The notes under the pieces: generated by a model
What the model was told of the DNA's origin: nothing
What the model saw: only the letters and a program-made list of their open reading frames with translations
Databases searched by the model: none
Position numbers and translations under genes: made by a program
Shown: positions 18,618-27,687 of the stretch, piece by piece
Layout of the letters: every line of letters begins with the position of its first letter
How positions within the stretch are numbered: position 1 is the stretch's first letter
Source of the DNA: Bordetella genomosp. 12
GTDB taxonomy: Bacteria > Pseudomonadota > Gammaproteobacteria > Burkholderiales > Burkholderiaceae_B
Direction of reading: 5' to 3'
DNA length: 64,000 nt
Assembly (NCBI RefSeq): GCF_002261355.1
Contig: NZ_NEVU01000002.1
Location: 186,001 to 250,000, forward strand

Positions 18618-21600
18618 TCAGTGATGCGTTTCGACCTGCACCAGCGGCGAGGACGAGACTTGTGCCACGGGCTTGCGCTCGCGGCCCAGGCGCACCGGGG
18701 CTTGATCTGCCGCGCTGTGCGCTTGCGATTCCGCGTGGCGAGCCGGATCGGTTTGCACCCAGGTCAGGCCAGCCGCTTGCACCACTGCGTTCAGAGCGGC
18801 TTCGCCGGCCACGATGGGGGCAGCCGCTTTGGGCGCTGCTGTGGTCGGGGCGGGGGCCGGTTCGGCGGCAGGGGCTGCCGGCGAGGCGGCCACGGCGGGA
18901 GCCGGCGCAGCCGGTTCGACCGTTGCGCTCGCTTGCGGCGCAGCCGCGACAGGCTCAGCCGCCGCCGGAGCGGGCGTCTGCACCGCTGCGGGTGTGGTCG
19001 CAGCCGCAGTCTGCGGCTCGGCGGGCGTGACCGCTTCGGCAGCCACGGCAGCCGGAGCAGCCGGGATCACCTGGGCAGCCGGAGCAGCCGGAGCAGCCGG
19101 GATCACCTGGGTAGCCGGAACCGCGGGAGCCACGGGAGCCGCAGGGGCCGCCGGAGTCACGGGAGTCTGAACCACCGGAGCCTGCGCCTCGGCGACGACG
19201 GCTGCCGGGGCGGGCGCCACCGGAGCCGGCTGCGCCTGAGGCGTTTCAACCTTGACGGGCTCCGAAGCGGCCGTGACGCCATAAGCCGGTGCGGGAATCA
19301 GGGCCGAGCCGCTGCTTTCGGTTTCTTCAGCGTCATCGCCTGCTTCGATGGGTTGGCCATCGGCATCCAGCGTTACGCCATCTTCCTGGCTGCGACGGCC
19401 ACGGCGACTGCGGCGACGGCGGCGCTTGCGCTCCGGATCAGCCTGGCCTTCGCCGTCGGCGCTCTGCGGCGCTTCGTTATCGGCGTCGGTGGCAACGTCT
19501 TCCGTGACATGGGCTTCCGGGGTGGCCGGCAGTGCGGAAGCCACGGTTTCGGCCAATGCGGCCACCATGGTTTCCTGTTCGCTCATCTTGCCATCTTGCT
19601 CGTTGGCCTGAGCGTCGCTCGCACCGTCTTCGCGACGGCCGCGGCCGCGGCCGCGGCGATTGCGGCCATTGCGCGGCGTCGCTTCGTCGGCCGCCTCGGC
19701 GGCAACGGGACGCACGGCGGGGGCAGCCTGAGCGTCGGTGTTACGCGCCTGGCGGGCCTCGCTGCGCTGCTCGTTGCGGGACTCATTGCGTTCGCCACGC
19801 GGTTCCGGGCGCTGTTGCGCCTCGCCGCGCGCGGACTCGTTGCCACGCTGTTCTTCCGGACGGCGGCCGCCACGGACGTGACGTTGCTCCAGGCCTTCGC
19901 CGTCGGCGTTGCGGCGGTTGCGGTTACGGTCCGAGCCATGGCGTTCGCCGCGGCGTTCCTGACCGTCGTTCGCGCGCTTGCCGCGGTTGCCGCCTGTGCT
20001 GCGCTTGGCTTGCTCGGCCGGTTTCTCGGCCGGCTTTGCCGGTTCGCTGCCGCCGGACAGCCAATTGATCAGGCGCTTGAACAAGCCACCGAGGCTGGCG
20101 CCTTCGGCAGGCTTCTGGGCCGCAGGGGCCGGGGCGGGTGCGGAGACCGGCGCGGGCTGGGCCGGGGTGATGCCCTTGACCAGGGCTTCCGGGCGCGCCT
20201 TGATTTCCTGTTCGCGCGGGCTCCAGGTGAGATCGGTTGCCGGGGCTTCGGCCAGTTCGAAACTGGTCTTGGCTTCTTCCAGGCGCGGATCGTCGTGGCG
20301 CAGGCGCTCGATATGGTGGTGCGGGGTTTCCAGGTGCTTGTTCGGGATGAGCACCAGGTTGACCTTCAGGCGGGCTTCCATCTTGGCGATGTCGGCACGC
20401 TTTTCGTTGAGCAGGAAGGTGGCCACGTCGACCGGCACTTGCGCGTGCACGGCGGCGGTGTTTTCCTTCATGGCTTCTTCTTGCAGCAGACGCAGCACAT
20501 GCAGGGCGCTGGATTCGGCATCGCGGATCACGCCGGTGCCGGTGCAACGCGGGCACGTAATGTGCGAGCCTTCGTTCAGAGCCGGACGCAGGCGCTGACG
20601 CGACAGTTCCATCAGCCCGAAGCGCGAGATCTTGCCCATCTGCACGCGGGCGCGGTCAAAATGCAGCGCATCCCGCAGACGTTGTTCGACAGCACGTTGA
20701 TTCTTGCTGTCTTCCATGTCGATGAAATCGATGACGATCAGGCCGCCAAGGTCGCGCAGGCGCAGTTGGCGGGCCACTTCATCGGCGGCCTCCACGTTGG
20801 TGCGCAGCGCGGTTTCTTCGATGTCTGCGCCGCGGGTGGAGCGCGCCGAGTTCACGTCGACGGCCACCAGCGCTTCCGTGTGGTCGATGACCACGGCACC
20901 GCCCGAGGGCAGTTGCACGGTGCGCGAGTACGCCGTTTCGATCTGGTGTTCGATCTGGAAACGCGAAAAGAGCGGGATATCGTCGCGATAGCGCTTCACG
21001 CGCTGGACGTTGTCCGGCATGACCACGCTCATGAAGGCCGTGGCCTGATCGGCGATCTCGTCGGTATCGATCAGGATCTCGCCGATTTCCGGCGAGAAAT
21101 AGTCGCGAATGGCCCGGATGACCAGGCTGGATTCGAGATAGATCAGGATAGGCGCGGCATTGTCACGGGCGGCACCGTCGATGGCCGTCCACAATTGCAT
21201 GAGGTAGGCCAGATCCCACTGCAGCTCTTCCACGCTGCGGCCGATGCCAGCGGTGCGGGCGATGATGCTCATGCCTTGCGGCACGTCGAGCTGCTCCATC
21301 GTGTCGCGCAGTTCCTGGCGGTCTTCGCCCTCGACGCGGCGCGAGACACCGCCGCCACGCGGGTTGTTCGGCATCAGCACGAGGTAGCGGCCGGCCAGGG
21401 AAATGAACGTGGTCAGGGCAGCGCCCTTGTTGCCGCGTTCTTCCTTTTCGACCTGAACGATCAGTTCCTGGCCTTCGCGCAGAGCGTCCTGGATGCGGGC
21501 GCTGCGCACGTCCACGCCTTCTTTGAAGAAGCTGCGGGCGACTTCTTTGAAGGGCAGGAACCCGTGGCGGTCTTCGCCGTAATTGACGAAGCAGGCCTCG

Positions 21601-21758
21601 AGGCCTGGTTCGATACGGGTGATGACGCCTTTGTAGATATTGCCTTTGCGCTGTTCGCGGCCGGCAGTTTCGATATCAAGGTCGATGAGCTTTTGCCCAT
21701 CGACAATCGCGACGCGCAGTTCTTCCTGGTGCGTCGCATTAAACAACATGCGCTTCAT
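18618..21758 (-). CDS. rne: Ribonuclease E
   Basis: 1046 residues, like E. coli RNase E (1061). The catalytic half has the S1 domain (RKGNIYKGVITRIEPGLEA), the Mg-binding aspartates D301 (VAVDVNSA) and D344 (IVIDFIDM) and the Zn-link CPRCTGTG (C402, C405) that joins dimers. The second half, from about residue 520, is disordered: basic stretches of Arg, Asn and Gly that probably bind RNA, then a long Ala/Pro/Val tail with a 12-residue duplication. This is the central mRNA decay and rRNA/tRNA processing nuclease. A long structured leader precedes it, suggesting autoregulation as in enterobacteria. It is divergent from rluC. Confidence 0.97.
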   Translation of the reverse strand: MKRMLFNATHQEELRVAIVDGQKLIDLDIETAGREQRKGNIYKGVITRIEPGLEACFVNYGEDRHGFLPFKEVARSFFKEGVDVRSARIQDALREGQELIVQVEKEERGNKGAALTTFISLAGRYLVLMPNNPRGGGVSRRVEGEDRQELRDTMEQLDVPQGMSIIARTAGIGRSVEELQWDLAYLMQLWTAIDGAARDNAAPILIYLESSLVIRAIRDYFSPEIGEILIDTDEIADQATAFMSVVMPDNVQRVKRYRDDIPLFSRFQIEHQIETAYSRTVQLPSGGAVVIDHTEALVAVDVNSARSTRGADIEETALRTNVEAADEVARQLRLRDLGGLIVIDFIDMEDSKNQRAVEQRLRDALHFDRARVQMGKISRFGLMELSRQRLRPALNEGSHITCPRCTGTGVIRDAESSALHVLRLLQEEAMKENTAAVHAQVPVDVATFLLNEKRADIAKMEARLKVNLVLIPNKHLETPHHHIERLRHDDPRLEEAKTSFELAEAPATDLTWSPREQEIKARPEALVKGITPAQPAPVSAPAPAPAAQKPAEGASLGGLFKRLINWLSGGSEPAKPAEKPAEQAKRSTGGNRGKRANDGQERRGERHGSDRNRNRRNADGEGLEQRHVRGGRRPEEQRGNESARGEAQQRPEPRGERNESRNEQRSEARQARNTDAQAAPAVRPVAAEAADEATPRNGRNRRGRGRGRREDGASDAQANEQDGKMSEQETMVAALAETVASALPATPEAHVTEDVATDADNEAPQSADGEGQADPERKRRRRRSRRGRRSQEDGVTLDADGQPIEAGDDAEETESSGSALIPAPAYGVTAASEPVKVETPQAQPAPVAPAPAAVVAEAQAPVVQTPVTPAAPAAPVAPAVPATQVIPAAPAAPAAQVIPAAPAAVAAEAVTPAEPQTAAATTPAAVQTPAPAAAEPVAAAPQASATVEPAAPAPAVAASPAAPAAEPAPAPTTAAPKAAAPIVAGEAALNAVVQAAGLTWVQTDPARHAESQAHSAADQAPVRLGRERKPVAQVSSSPLVQVETHH
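19051..19111 (-). repeat. 36-base tandem duplication inside rne
   Basis: Two identical 25-base copies, at 19051-19075 and 19087-19111, have a period of 36 bases. They encode the repeated unit QVIPAAPAA(P/V)AA in the Ala/Pro-rich tail of RNase E. The frame is kept, so copy number could vary without loss of function. Confidence 0.85.
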
Positions 21759-22283
21759 GAGTGCGGTTCTCCGTAGTCAGGACACGCCGATATCGGCGCG
21801 TGACCTCGGGTCACTCGGGCTGCGACTGAAGCAAGCAAGAAGAATGCGGACCGTACCTGAGCGACGCTCAGGCGTATCCGCCGCGCGTCACGCGGGCACG
21901 TCGTGCCATGGGGCACGGGGTTCTGGCAGCAGGAGGGTCAGCTTCACTGATAGTGGTTTGACGGAACGGTTGCTGTGAACGTCAGATGCCTGTGGGCATC
22001 TGGTGCGTAATAAATATTCGACGATTCTTGCTGTGCTTCAGATCGCTTGCGGCTGGCAACGGATCTCTGCCAGGAAGGCGGGCACTGCATGCCACACCAC
22101 CGTCCGGCAGATCGCGGTTGCGCCGGCGACCAAGTAAACCCAGGAGCTGAACGGAGACAGTACAATGGTGGCCCGCGCATCCGACGGAGACGCGCGAATC
22201 TCTCCGCATCTCAACGCCAGGCAAAACGGTTTCACACCCGCAAGAGCCTCTGTAGTTCAGCCCCTTAAGGCTGTCCCGATTAT
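21759..22283 (-). promoter_or_regulatory. Long rne leader / rne-rluC divergent region with serial hairpins
   Basis: 525 bases without a gene. Next to the rne start there are five perfect inverted repeats in series: CGCCGATATCGGCG (21785-21798), GTGACC/GGTCAC (21800-21814), CCTGAGC/GCTCAGG (21856-21872), GGCAC/GTGCC (21895-21907) and CAGATGCC/GGCATCTG (21983-22002). Enterobacterial rne mRNAs have a long hairpin-rich leader through which RNase E controls its own message, and this looks equivalent, though the sequence is not the same. Promoters for rne and rluC must lie in the remaining 22003-22283; TACAAT at 22161-22166 is a candidate -10 for rluC. Confidence 0.6.
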
Positions 22284-23243
22284 ATGCCGCTTTCCGCAAT
22301 GCGCAAACAGACTTCCCCAGTGCCCCCCTCTGTACGTTTGGTCGAGGTCGAGGCCGACCAGGAAGGCCAGCGCCTGGACAATTTTCTGCTCCGTTTGTGC
22401 AAGGGCGTCCCCAAAAGCCATATCTACAAGGCCATCCGTGGCGGCGAGGTGCGGGTAAACAAGGGACGCAGCAGTGCGGACTACCGCGTGGCGGTGGGCG
22501 ACGTGGTGCGCGTGCCGCCCTTGCGTCTGCCGGATCCCGGCGCACCCAAGCCTGTTCCTGCTTCAGAGTTTCCAGTCGTCTTCGAAGACGAGGCCATGCT
22601 GGTCATCGACAAGCCCGCCGGCGTCGCCGTACATGGGGGCAGTGGCGTGTCCTTTGGGGTCATCGAGCAATTGCGCGCCGCCCGTCCGCAGGCTCGCTTC
22701 CTCGAACTGGTGCATCGCCTGGACCGCGATACGTCCGGGCTGTTGATGGTGGCCAAAAAGCGCAGCGCGCTGCTGGCCCTGCACACCATGCTGCGCGAAG
22801 GCAAGGGCGGCAAGCGCTATCTGGCGCTGGTCGAAGGCGATTGGGTCAATGACCGGCAGCATATCCGCCTGGCCCTGAGCAAATGGACGACCCAGAGCGG
22901 CGAGCGCCGGGTCAAGGTCGACCCCGATGGGCAGGCGGCGCACACCATCGTGTCGCTCAAACAGCGGTTTGGCGGCTACAGCCTGGTCGAGGCGGAGTTG
23001 CGCACCGGGCGCACGCATCAGATCCGTGTGCATCTGGCGGCCAGCGGTTTTCCCATCGTCGGTGACGATAAATACGGGACAGATGAAGTGCGGGCCGATT
23101 TCGCCCGCCGGGGTTTCAATCGCATGTTTCTGCATGCCTATCAATTGACGCTGGATCACCCGCTGACGGGTGAGCGCTTGGAGTTGGTGGCGGAGTTGCC
23201 CGCTGCCTGTCGCAAGCTGTTGCAGCAACTGGAGACAGCCTGA
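22284..23243 (+). CDS. rluC: Ribosomal large subunit pseudouridine synthase C
   Basis: 319 residues from ATG 22284; ATG 22299 is also possible, and neither has a clear ribosome-binding site. The N-terminal S4 domain spans about residues 28-80 (LDNFLLRLCKGVPKSHIYKA). The RluA-family catalytic Asp is D148 in HRLDRDTSG, and the end includes RTGRTHQIRVH. It forms pseudouridines in 23S rRNA. It is divergent from rne, a conserved arrangement, and one base separates it from the HAD gene. Confidence 0.96.
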   Translation: MPLSAMRKQTSPVPPSVRLVEVEADQEGQRLDNFLLRLCKGVPKSHIYKAIRGGEVRVNKGRSSADYRVAVGDVVRVPPLRLPDPGAPKPVPASEFPVVFEDEAMLVIDKPAGVAVHGGSGVSFGVIEQLRAARPQARFLELVHRLDRDTSGLLMVAKKRSALLALHTMLREGKGGKRYLALVEGDWVNDRQHIRLALSKWTTQSGERRVKVDPDGQAAHTIVSLKQRFGGYSLVEAELRTGRTHQIRVHLAASGFPIVGDDKYGTDEVRADFARRGFNRMFLHAYQLTLDHPLTGERLELVAELPAACRKLLQQLETA

Positions 23244-23244
23244 T

Positions 23245-23901
23245 ATGTCGTATGCAATGGTGGTGTTCGATTGGGACGGCACCCTGATGGATTCCACTCA
23301 CAGTATCGTGGCGGCCATTCAGGCCGCCGCCCGTGATCTCGACTTGCCGGTTCCCACGGCGTCCGAGGCCAGCTGGGTGATCGGCTTGTCGCTCGAGAGC
23401 GCTTTGAAGCGCGCCGTGCCGCAGCTCACGCCCGCTCTCATGCCGCGCTTTCTGGAGCGCTATCGCATTCATTACCTCTTGCGCGATCCGGAGCTGCGCT
23501 TGTTTGACGGGGTGCGCGAGTTGCTCGACAGCCTGGCCAGCCAGAATGTTCGTCTGGCGGTGGCCACCGGCAAAAGCCGCGTGGGGCTGAATCGCGTCCT
23601 AGCCGCCACGGGCCTGGGCCCGGTTTTCGATGCTACCCGTACCGCCGACGAGACCTTCAGCAAGCCGCATCCGGAGATGCTGCACCAGCTCATGAGTGAC
23701 CTCGATGTGGATCCGGCGAGAGTGGTCATGGTGGGGGACACCACCCATGATCTGCAGATGGCGCTCAATGCCGGCGTGCACGGCCTGGGCGTTTCGTACG
23801 GCGCGCACAGTCTGGACGAGCTGCGCGCCTGCAGCGCCGAGGCCATCGTCGGCAGCGTGCCCGAGATGGCGCAGTGGTTGACGCCGCGTATCGCCGTCTG
23901 A
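23245..23901 (+). CDS. HAD-family hydrolase (phosphoglycolate phosphatase-like)
   Basis: 218 residues from ATG 23245, one base after the rluC stop. HAD motif I is FDWDGTLMDS, motif II VATGKSRVGL, motif III SKPHPEM and motif IV MVGDTTHDLQMA. The all-helical cap after motif I places it in subfamily IA, with phosphoglycolate phosphatases and 5'-nucleotidases. The substrate is not known. It is co-transcribed with rluC, as in related genomes. Confidence 0.9.
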   Translation: MSYAMVVFDWDGTLMDSTHSIVAAIQAAARDLDLPVPTASEASWVIGLSLESALKRAVPQLTPALMPRFLERYRIHYLLRDPELRLFDGVRELLDSLASQNVRLAVATGKSRVGLNRVLAATGLGPVFDATRTADETFSKPHPEMLHQLMSDLDVDPARVVMVGDTTHDLQMALNAGVHGLGVSYGAHSLDELRACSAEAIVGSVPEMAQWLTPRIAV

Positions 23902-24020
23902 TCGGCCTGCCTGGACAATATCGGACACAAAGTCTGATCATTCCGGGGAATTTCCTCAGCCCGGGGCGCGTCTACAGTAGATAGCGTGCCTCGGCCCTGG
24001 CCCGCCTATTGGAGATTCCC

Positions 24021-24980
24021 ATGCTGATTCGCAAGCCTTCGCCCCTTCTTGCCTCTGAGATCACTCCCGAGGAAGTGTGGCGTACCCGCCGAGACTGGAT
24101 GATGCGTAGCGCGGCGGCTGCGGCCGCTCTGGGGCTGTCGGGCTGGACGTCACGCCGGGCCTGGGCCGACGACGCAGCGTTGCCCGGCAAGCCTGTCCCT
24201 CAATTCACGGTGCCGGACAAGCAGACCGCCTTCAAGGATGTCTCGTCGTACAACAATTACTACGAGTTCGGTCTGGACAAGGGCGATCCGGCGCGGGCGG
24301 CGGGCGCGCTCAAAACCCGCCCCTGGACGGTCAGCGTCGAAGGCGAGGTGGGCAAGCCACGTGTTTTCGATATCGACGCGTTGCTCAAACTCGCGCCCAT
24401 GGAAGAGCGGGTGTACCGCTTGCGCTGTGTCGAAGGCTGGTCCATGGTCATTCCCTGGGTGGGCTACTCGCTGTCGACCCTGCTCAAGCAGGTCGACCCG
24501 ACGGGCAATGCAAAGTACGTCGAATTCGTGACGGCAGCCCAGCGCGAAACCATGCCCGGCCTGCGCTATCCCGTGCTGGACTGGCCCTACACGGAAGTGC
24601 TGCGCATGGACGAGGCCATGCATCCTCTCACCATGCTCGTGTTCGGGCTGTACGGTAAGGTGCTTCCCAACCAGAACGGCGCGCCGCTGCGCCTGGCCGT
24701 GCCCTGGAAGTACGGCTTCAAATCCGCCAAGTCCCTGGTGCGTATCCGCCTGCTGGAGCAGGCTCCCCGCAGCAGCTGGATGAAGGCCGCGCCGCAAGAG
24801 TATGGGTTCTACGCCAACGTCAATCCGCAAGTGCCCCATCCGCGCTGGAGCCAGGCCACCGAGCGTCGCATCGGCGAGGACGGGATTTTTACGCCCAAGC
24901 GTCCCACGCTCATGTTCAATGGTTACGCGGATCAGGTCGCCGCGCTTTATCAGGGCCTGGATCTCAGGGCCAACTACTGA
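24021..24980 (+). CDS. msrP: Protein-methionine-sulfoxide reductase catalytic subunit MsrP
   Basis: 319 residues. ATG 24021 follows GGAG with six-base spacing. A Tat signal is present (TRRDWMMRS, twin arginines 23-24, AWA cleavage near 49). The sulfite-oxidase-type molybdopterin domain has the Mo-ligand Cys C136 in [11 protein letters not shown]. It repairs oxidised methionines of periplasmic proteins. Its haem partner msrQ begins 13 bases later. Confidence 0.97.
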   Translation: MLIRKPSPLLASEITPEEVWRTRRDWMMRSAAAAAALGLSGWTSRRAWADDAALPGKPVPQFTVPDKQTAFKDVSSYNNYYEFGLDKGDPARAAGALKTRPWTVSVEGEVGKPRVFDIDALLKLAPMEERVYRLRCVEGWSMVIPWVGYSLSTLLKQVDPTGNAKYVEFVTAAQRETMPGLRYPVLDWPYTEVLRMDEAMHPLTMLVFGLYGKVLPNQNGAPLRLAVPWKYGFKSAKSLVRIRLLEQAPRSSWMKAAPQEYGFYANVNPQVPHPRWSQATERRIGEDGIFTPKRPTLMFNGYADQVAALYQGLDLRANY

Positions 24981-24992
24981 GGCTTACGGAAG

Positions 24993-25628
24993 ATGGCGCA
25001 GCAATCGGTGCGGGTGATCGGGCAGGCCAAGCCGCTGGTCTTTCTCCTCGGCCTGGCGCCCGCCTTGCGCTGGGTCTGGCTGGGGCTGCATGATGGCCTG
25101 AGCGCCAATCCCATCGAGTTCCTCACTCGTTCCTCCGGAACCTGGGCCCTGGTCTGTCTGCTGGTGACGTTGGCCATCACGCCGGTGCGGCGTTTGATCC
25201 AGGTGCCGGCTTTGCTGCGCCTGCGCCGCATGTGCGGCTTATTTGCCTTTTTCTATGCCTTCTTGCATTTCACGGCCTGGGCTTGGTGGGACCGGGGGCT
25301 GGAGCTGGCTTCCATGCTGCGCGACCTGGCTGAGCGCCCCTTCATCCTGGTGGGATTCACGGCCTTTGTGCTCATGGCCGCGCTGGCGCTGACCTCCACG
25401 CAGGCGGCCATGCGCAGGCTGGGCCGTCACTGGCAGCGGCTGCACCGGGCGGTCTATCTGATCGGGCTGTTGGTCATCCTGCACTACTGGTGGCACAAAG
25501 CTGGCAAGAACGACCTGCGCGAGCCGCTGATTTATGGCGCGGTCTTGCTGCTGTTGCTGGGGTGGCGCGTCGCGGCCTGGTGGCACCGGCGCCGGGCGCT
25601 CAGGGCTGAGCCTGCATCGCTTGCATGA
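24993..25628 (+). CDS. msrQ: Protein-methionine-sulfoxide reductase haem-binding subunit MsrQ
   Basis: 211 residues with about six membrane helices of the ferric-reductase-like family. Haem-ligand histidines are likely in FLHFTAWAWWD and RLHRAVYLIGLLVILHYWWH. It passes electrons from the quinone pool or a flavin reductase to MsrP. It begins 13 bases after msrP. Its last 29 bases overlap the end of the amiD gene, which runs toward it. Confidence 0.95.
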   Translation: MAQQSVRVIGQAKPLVFLLGLAPALRWVWLGLHDGLSANPIEFLTRSSGTWALVCLLVTLAITPVRRLIQVPALLRLRRMCGLFAFFYAFLHFTAWAWWDRGLELASMLRDLAERPFILVGFTAFVLMAALALTSTQAAMRRLGRHWQRLHRAVYLIGLLVILHYWWHKAGKNDLREPLIYGAVLLLLLGWRVAAWWHRRRALRAEPASLA

Positions 25629-26382
25629 TGGCCGCGGTCTCGGCGTCGGGCTCGCCGTCGTAGCGCGCTGGCCGATAGTGCATCTGAAAGGCGGCCAGCA
25701 CGTTGCGGGTGGCGCGGTCCAGCCGGCCATGGCGCGGGTTGTCGTAACCCAGGCGAGCCAGCTCTGCTTGAAACCACGCCACGTCGGGCAGGCCGTCAGC
25801 CTGCAGCCGCGGCAACATCGCCGCAGCGGCGGCCTCGTCGTACCAGCGGCCTATTCCGGCCTGGGCCAGTGCCCGCCATGGGAAATTCGGGCCAGGGTCC
25901 AGCTTGCGTTGCGGCGCAATGTCGCTGTGGCCGACGATGTTCTCCGGGCGGATGCCATGACGCTCGGCGATGGCGCGCAATAACTGCGTGAGCGCGGCTA
26001 TTTGCGTGGGTGCGTAGGGCGCATAACGCAGGCTGCCATCGGGCTGTTTTTGCCAGCCTGCGTTGACGATCTCGATGCCGATCGACGTGAAGTTCAGCGA
26101 GTTTTGCTCAAACCAGCGGCTTGCGCCGGCATGCCAGGCGCTGCGGTTCTCATCCACCAGTTGGTAGATGCGCGCGTCGGGCCTTGCGCTGACCACATAA
26201 TGGGCGCTTACTTGCGTCTGCGAAAGCAGCCGCAGCGATTCGGCGTCGTCGGCGGTGGTGTAGTGCAGCACGATATAACGCACCCGGCTGCTTTGTCCCG
26301 TGGCCGTAAGCGAGCGGTCAATGGGGCTGGCGCAGCCGGCCAGCATCAGGCAGGCGAGCAGCAGCGCAGCCAGGCGTTGCAT
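25600..26382 (-). CDS. amiD: N-acetylmuramoyl-L-alanine amidase AmiD (lipoprotein)
   Basis: 260 residues from ATG 26382; the open frame extends further upstream but without similarity, inside the methyltransferase gene. A lipobox LMLAGC (C17) anchors it to the outer membrane. The amidase_2 zinc site is H40 (VLHYTT), H152 (GHSDIAP) and D162, with E104 in GIEIVN. A C-terminal peptidoglycan-binding domain follows (from about residue 200). It cuts the bond between muramic acid or anhydromuramic acid and the peptide, for wall recycling. It is last in the maf/methyltransferase/amidase operon and overlaps the msrQ end by 29 bases. Confidence 0.93.
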   Translation of the reverse strand: MQRLAALLLACLMLAGCASPIDRSLTATGQSSRVRYIVLHYTTADDAESLRLLSQTQVSAHYVVSARPDARIYQLVDENRSAWHAGASRWFEQNSLNFTSIGIEIVNAGWQKQPDGSLRYAPYAPTQIAALTQLLRAIAERHGIRPENIVGHSDIAPQRKLDPGPNFPWRALAQAGIGRWYDEAAAAAMLPRLQADGLPDVAWFQAELARLGYDNPRHGRLDRATRNVLAAFQMHYRPARYDGEPDAETAAIMQAMQAQP

Positions 26383-26386
26383 GTTG

Positions 26387-27097
26387 TCAGTGCGCCAGGA
26401 AGAGAAACAGGGTGGGCTGCTTGTCAAGGTCGGGCGGCGGTTCCTGCTTCCACTGCGCCACCGTGCGGGTGCGTACCCACTCCTGGTCCGTGGAGAGCGA
26501 GCGGGCCACGCACAGCCGGGTGTCGCCGCGCAGGGCGGCCAGCAAGGTGCCAAACATCGCCATGTTGCGATAGGGGGTCTCGATCAGCATCTGGGTCTGG
26601 TCATGGCGGGCCGAATGCTGTTCCCAGGCGCGCAATTGCTTGGCGCGTTCGGCCGGGTCGACCGGAGCGTAGCCATGGAATGCGAAGCGCTGGCCGTCCA
26701 GGCCGCTGGCCATCAAGCCCAGCAGGATGGAGGAGGGGCCGACCCATGGTTTGACGGCATAGCCCAGGCGGTGGGCGGCCGCCGCCACTTTGGCGCCGGG
26801 GTCAGCCACCGCGGGGCAGCCGGCTTCCGAGACCAGCCCAATCTCTTTGCCTGTCTTGATGGGGGCGAGCCAGGCTTCGATCTGGCGCGCGTCGGCCTGA
26901 TCGTTGAGGGTATGGATGGTGATTTCCTGCAACGGTCGCTCGGTGCCGATCAGTTTGAGAAAGGCGCGCGCGGTCTTGGCGTTTTCGGCGATATAAGTGT
27001 CCAGCCTGCCGGCCAGGGCGCGGACGTCGGCCGGCAGCCAGCGCTCGGGTGGGGCATCGCCCAGGCTGACGGGGATGAGATGCAAGGCGCCGCTCAT
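26387..27097 (-). CDS. SAM-dependent methyltransferase of the tetrapyrrole-methylase (RsmI-like) fold
   Basis: 236 residues, shorter than E. coli RsmI (286). The fold is that of the TP-methylases: VSEAGCPAVADPGAKV corresponds to the RsmI SDAGTP...DPG segment, and VGPSSILLGLMASGL to the SAM-contacting loop. The N-terminus LHLIPVSLGD differs from the PTPIGNLGD of true RsmI, so it is probably a paralogue with another, unknown target. The ATG overlaps the maf stop by four bases, and amiD begins five bases after its stop. Confidence 0.85.
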   Translation of the reverse strand: MSGALHLIPVSLGDAPPERWLPADVRALAGRLDTYIAENAKTARAFLKLIGTERPLQEITIHTLNDQADARQIEAWLAPIKTGKEIGLVSEAGCPAVADPGAKVAAAAHRLGYAVKPWVGPSSILLGLMASGLDGQRFAFHGYAPVDPAERAKQLRAWEQHSARHDQTQMLIETPYRNMAMFGTLLAALRGDTRLCVARSLSTDQEWVRTRTVAQWKQEPPPDLDKQPTLFLFLAH

Positions 27098-27687
27098 GCG
27101 GGGCTCCCCAGGGGAGGGAGGCCGAAGCGCATCAGCATCCCGGTCAGGGCGATCAGGGGCAGGCCAATGATGGCCGTCGGATCGTCGCTTTGCATGCTTT
27201 CCATCAGCGCGATGCCCAGGCTTTCTGCCTTGGCGCTGCCTGCGGTATCGTAGGGTTGCTCGGCCTGCAGGTAGGTGTCGATGGCCGCCTCGCTCAGAGT
27301 GCGGAATTTGCAGTAGGTGACGACATCGGCCTGCTCGGTGTGCTGTCCGTCCGTCACGGCCAGCGCGCTGTGAAACTCGACCGTTTTCCCCGAGAGTTGC
27401 CGCAATTGAGCTTGCGCACGGGCGAAATCGCCCGGCTTGCCGATGGGTTGGCCGTCTATCGTGGCCACCTGGTCGGAGCCGATGACGATGCTGCCCGGGT
27501 GCCGGCTAGCCACGGCCATGGCTTTGGCGACCGACAAACGCAGCGCGATGGCAGCAGGGGCTTCACCAGGGTGTGGCGTTTCGTCCACATCGGGAGACAC
27601 GCTCTCGAAGGGCAGGCGTAGGCGCTCGAGCATGCTGCGCCGATAACGGGAGCTGGATGCAAGGATGAGACGAGGAGTTTGGGGCAT
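27094..27687 (-). CDS. Maf-family nucleoside triphosphate pyrophosphatase (YceF-like)
   Basis: 197 residues with the N-terminal LILASSSRYRRSML, the SDQVATIDG segment and the C-terminal GIALMESMQSDDPTAIIGLPL. Maf proteins hydrolyse modified or canonical nucleotides; the YceF subgroup acts on m7GTP, and the sequence is closer to that group, but the subgroup call is inference. It is the first gene of an operon with the methyltransferase and amiD genes, and it is divergent from yceD as in many Betaproteobacteria. Confidence 0.9.
   Translation of the reverse strand: MPQTPRLILASSSRYRRSMLERLRLPFESVSPDVDETPHPGEAPAAIALRLSVAKAMAVASRHPGSIVIGSDQVATIDGQPIGKPGDFARAQAQLRQLSGKTVEFHSALAVTDGQHTEQADVVTYCKFRTLSEAAIDTYLQAEQPYDTAGSAKAESLGIALMESMQSDDPTAIIGLPLIALTGMLMRFGLPPLGSPA

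Noticed and set aside
18621-21776. 1051-residue open frame antisense to rne
   Set aside because: It mirrors rne almost exactly, has no family similarity and reflects GC-rich codon bias.
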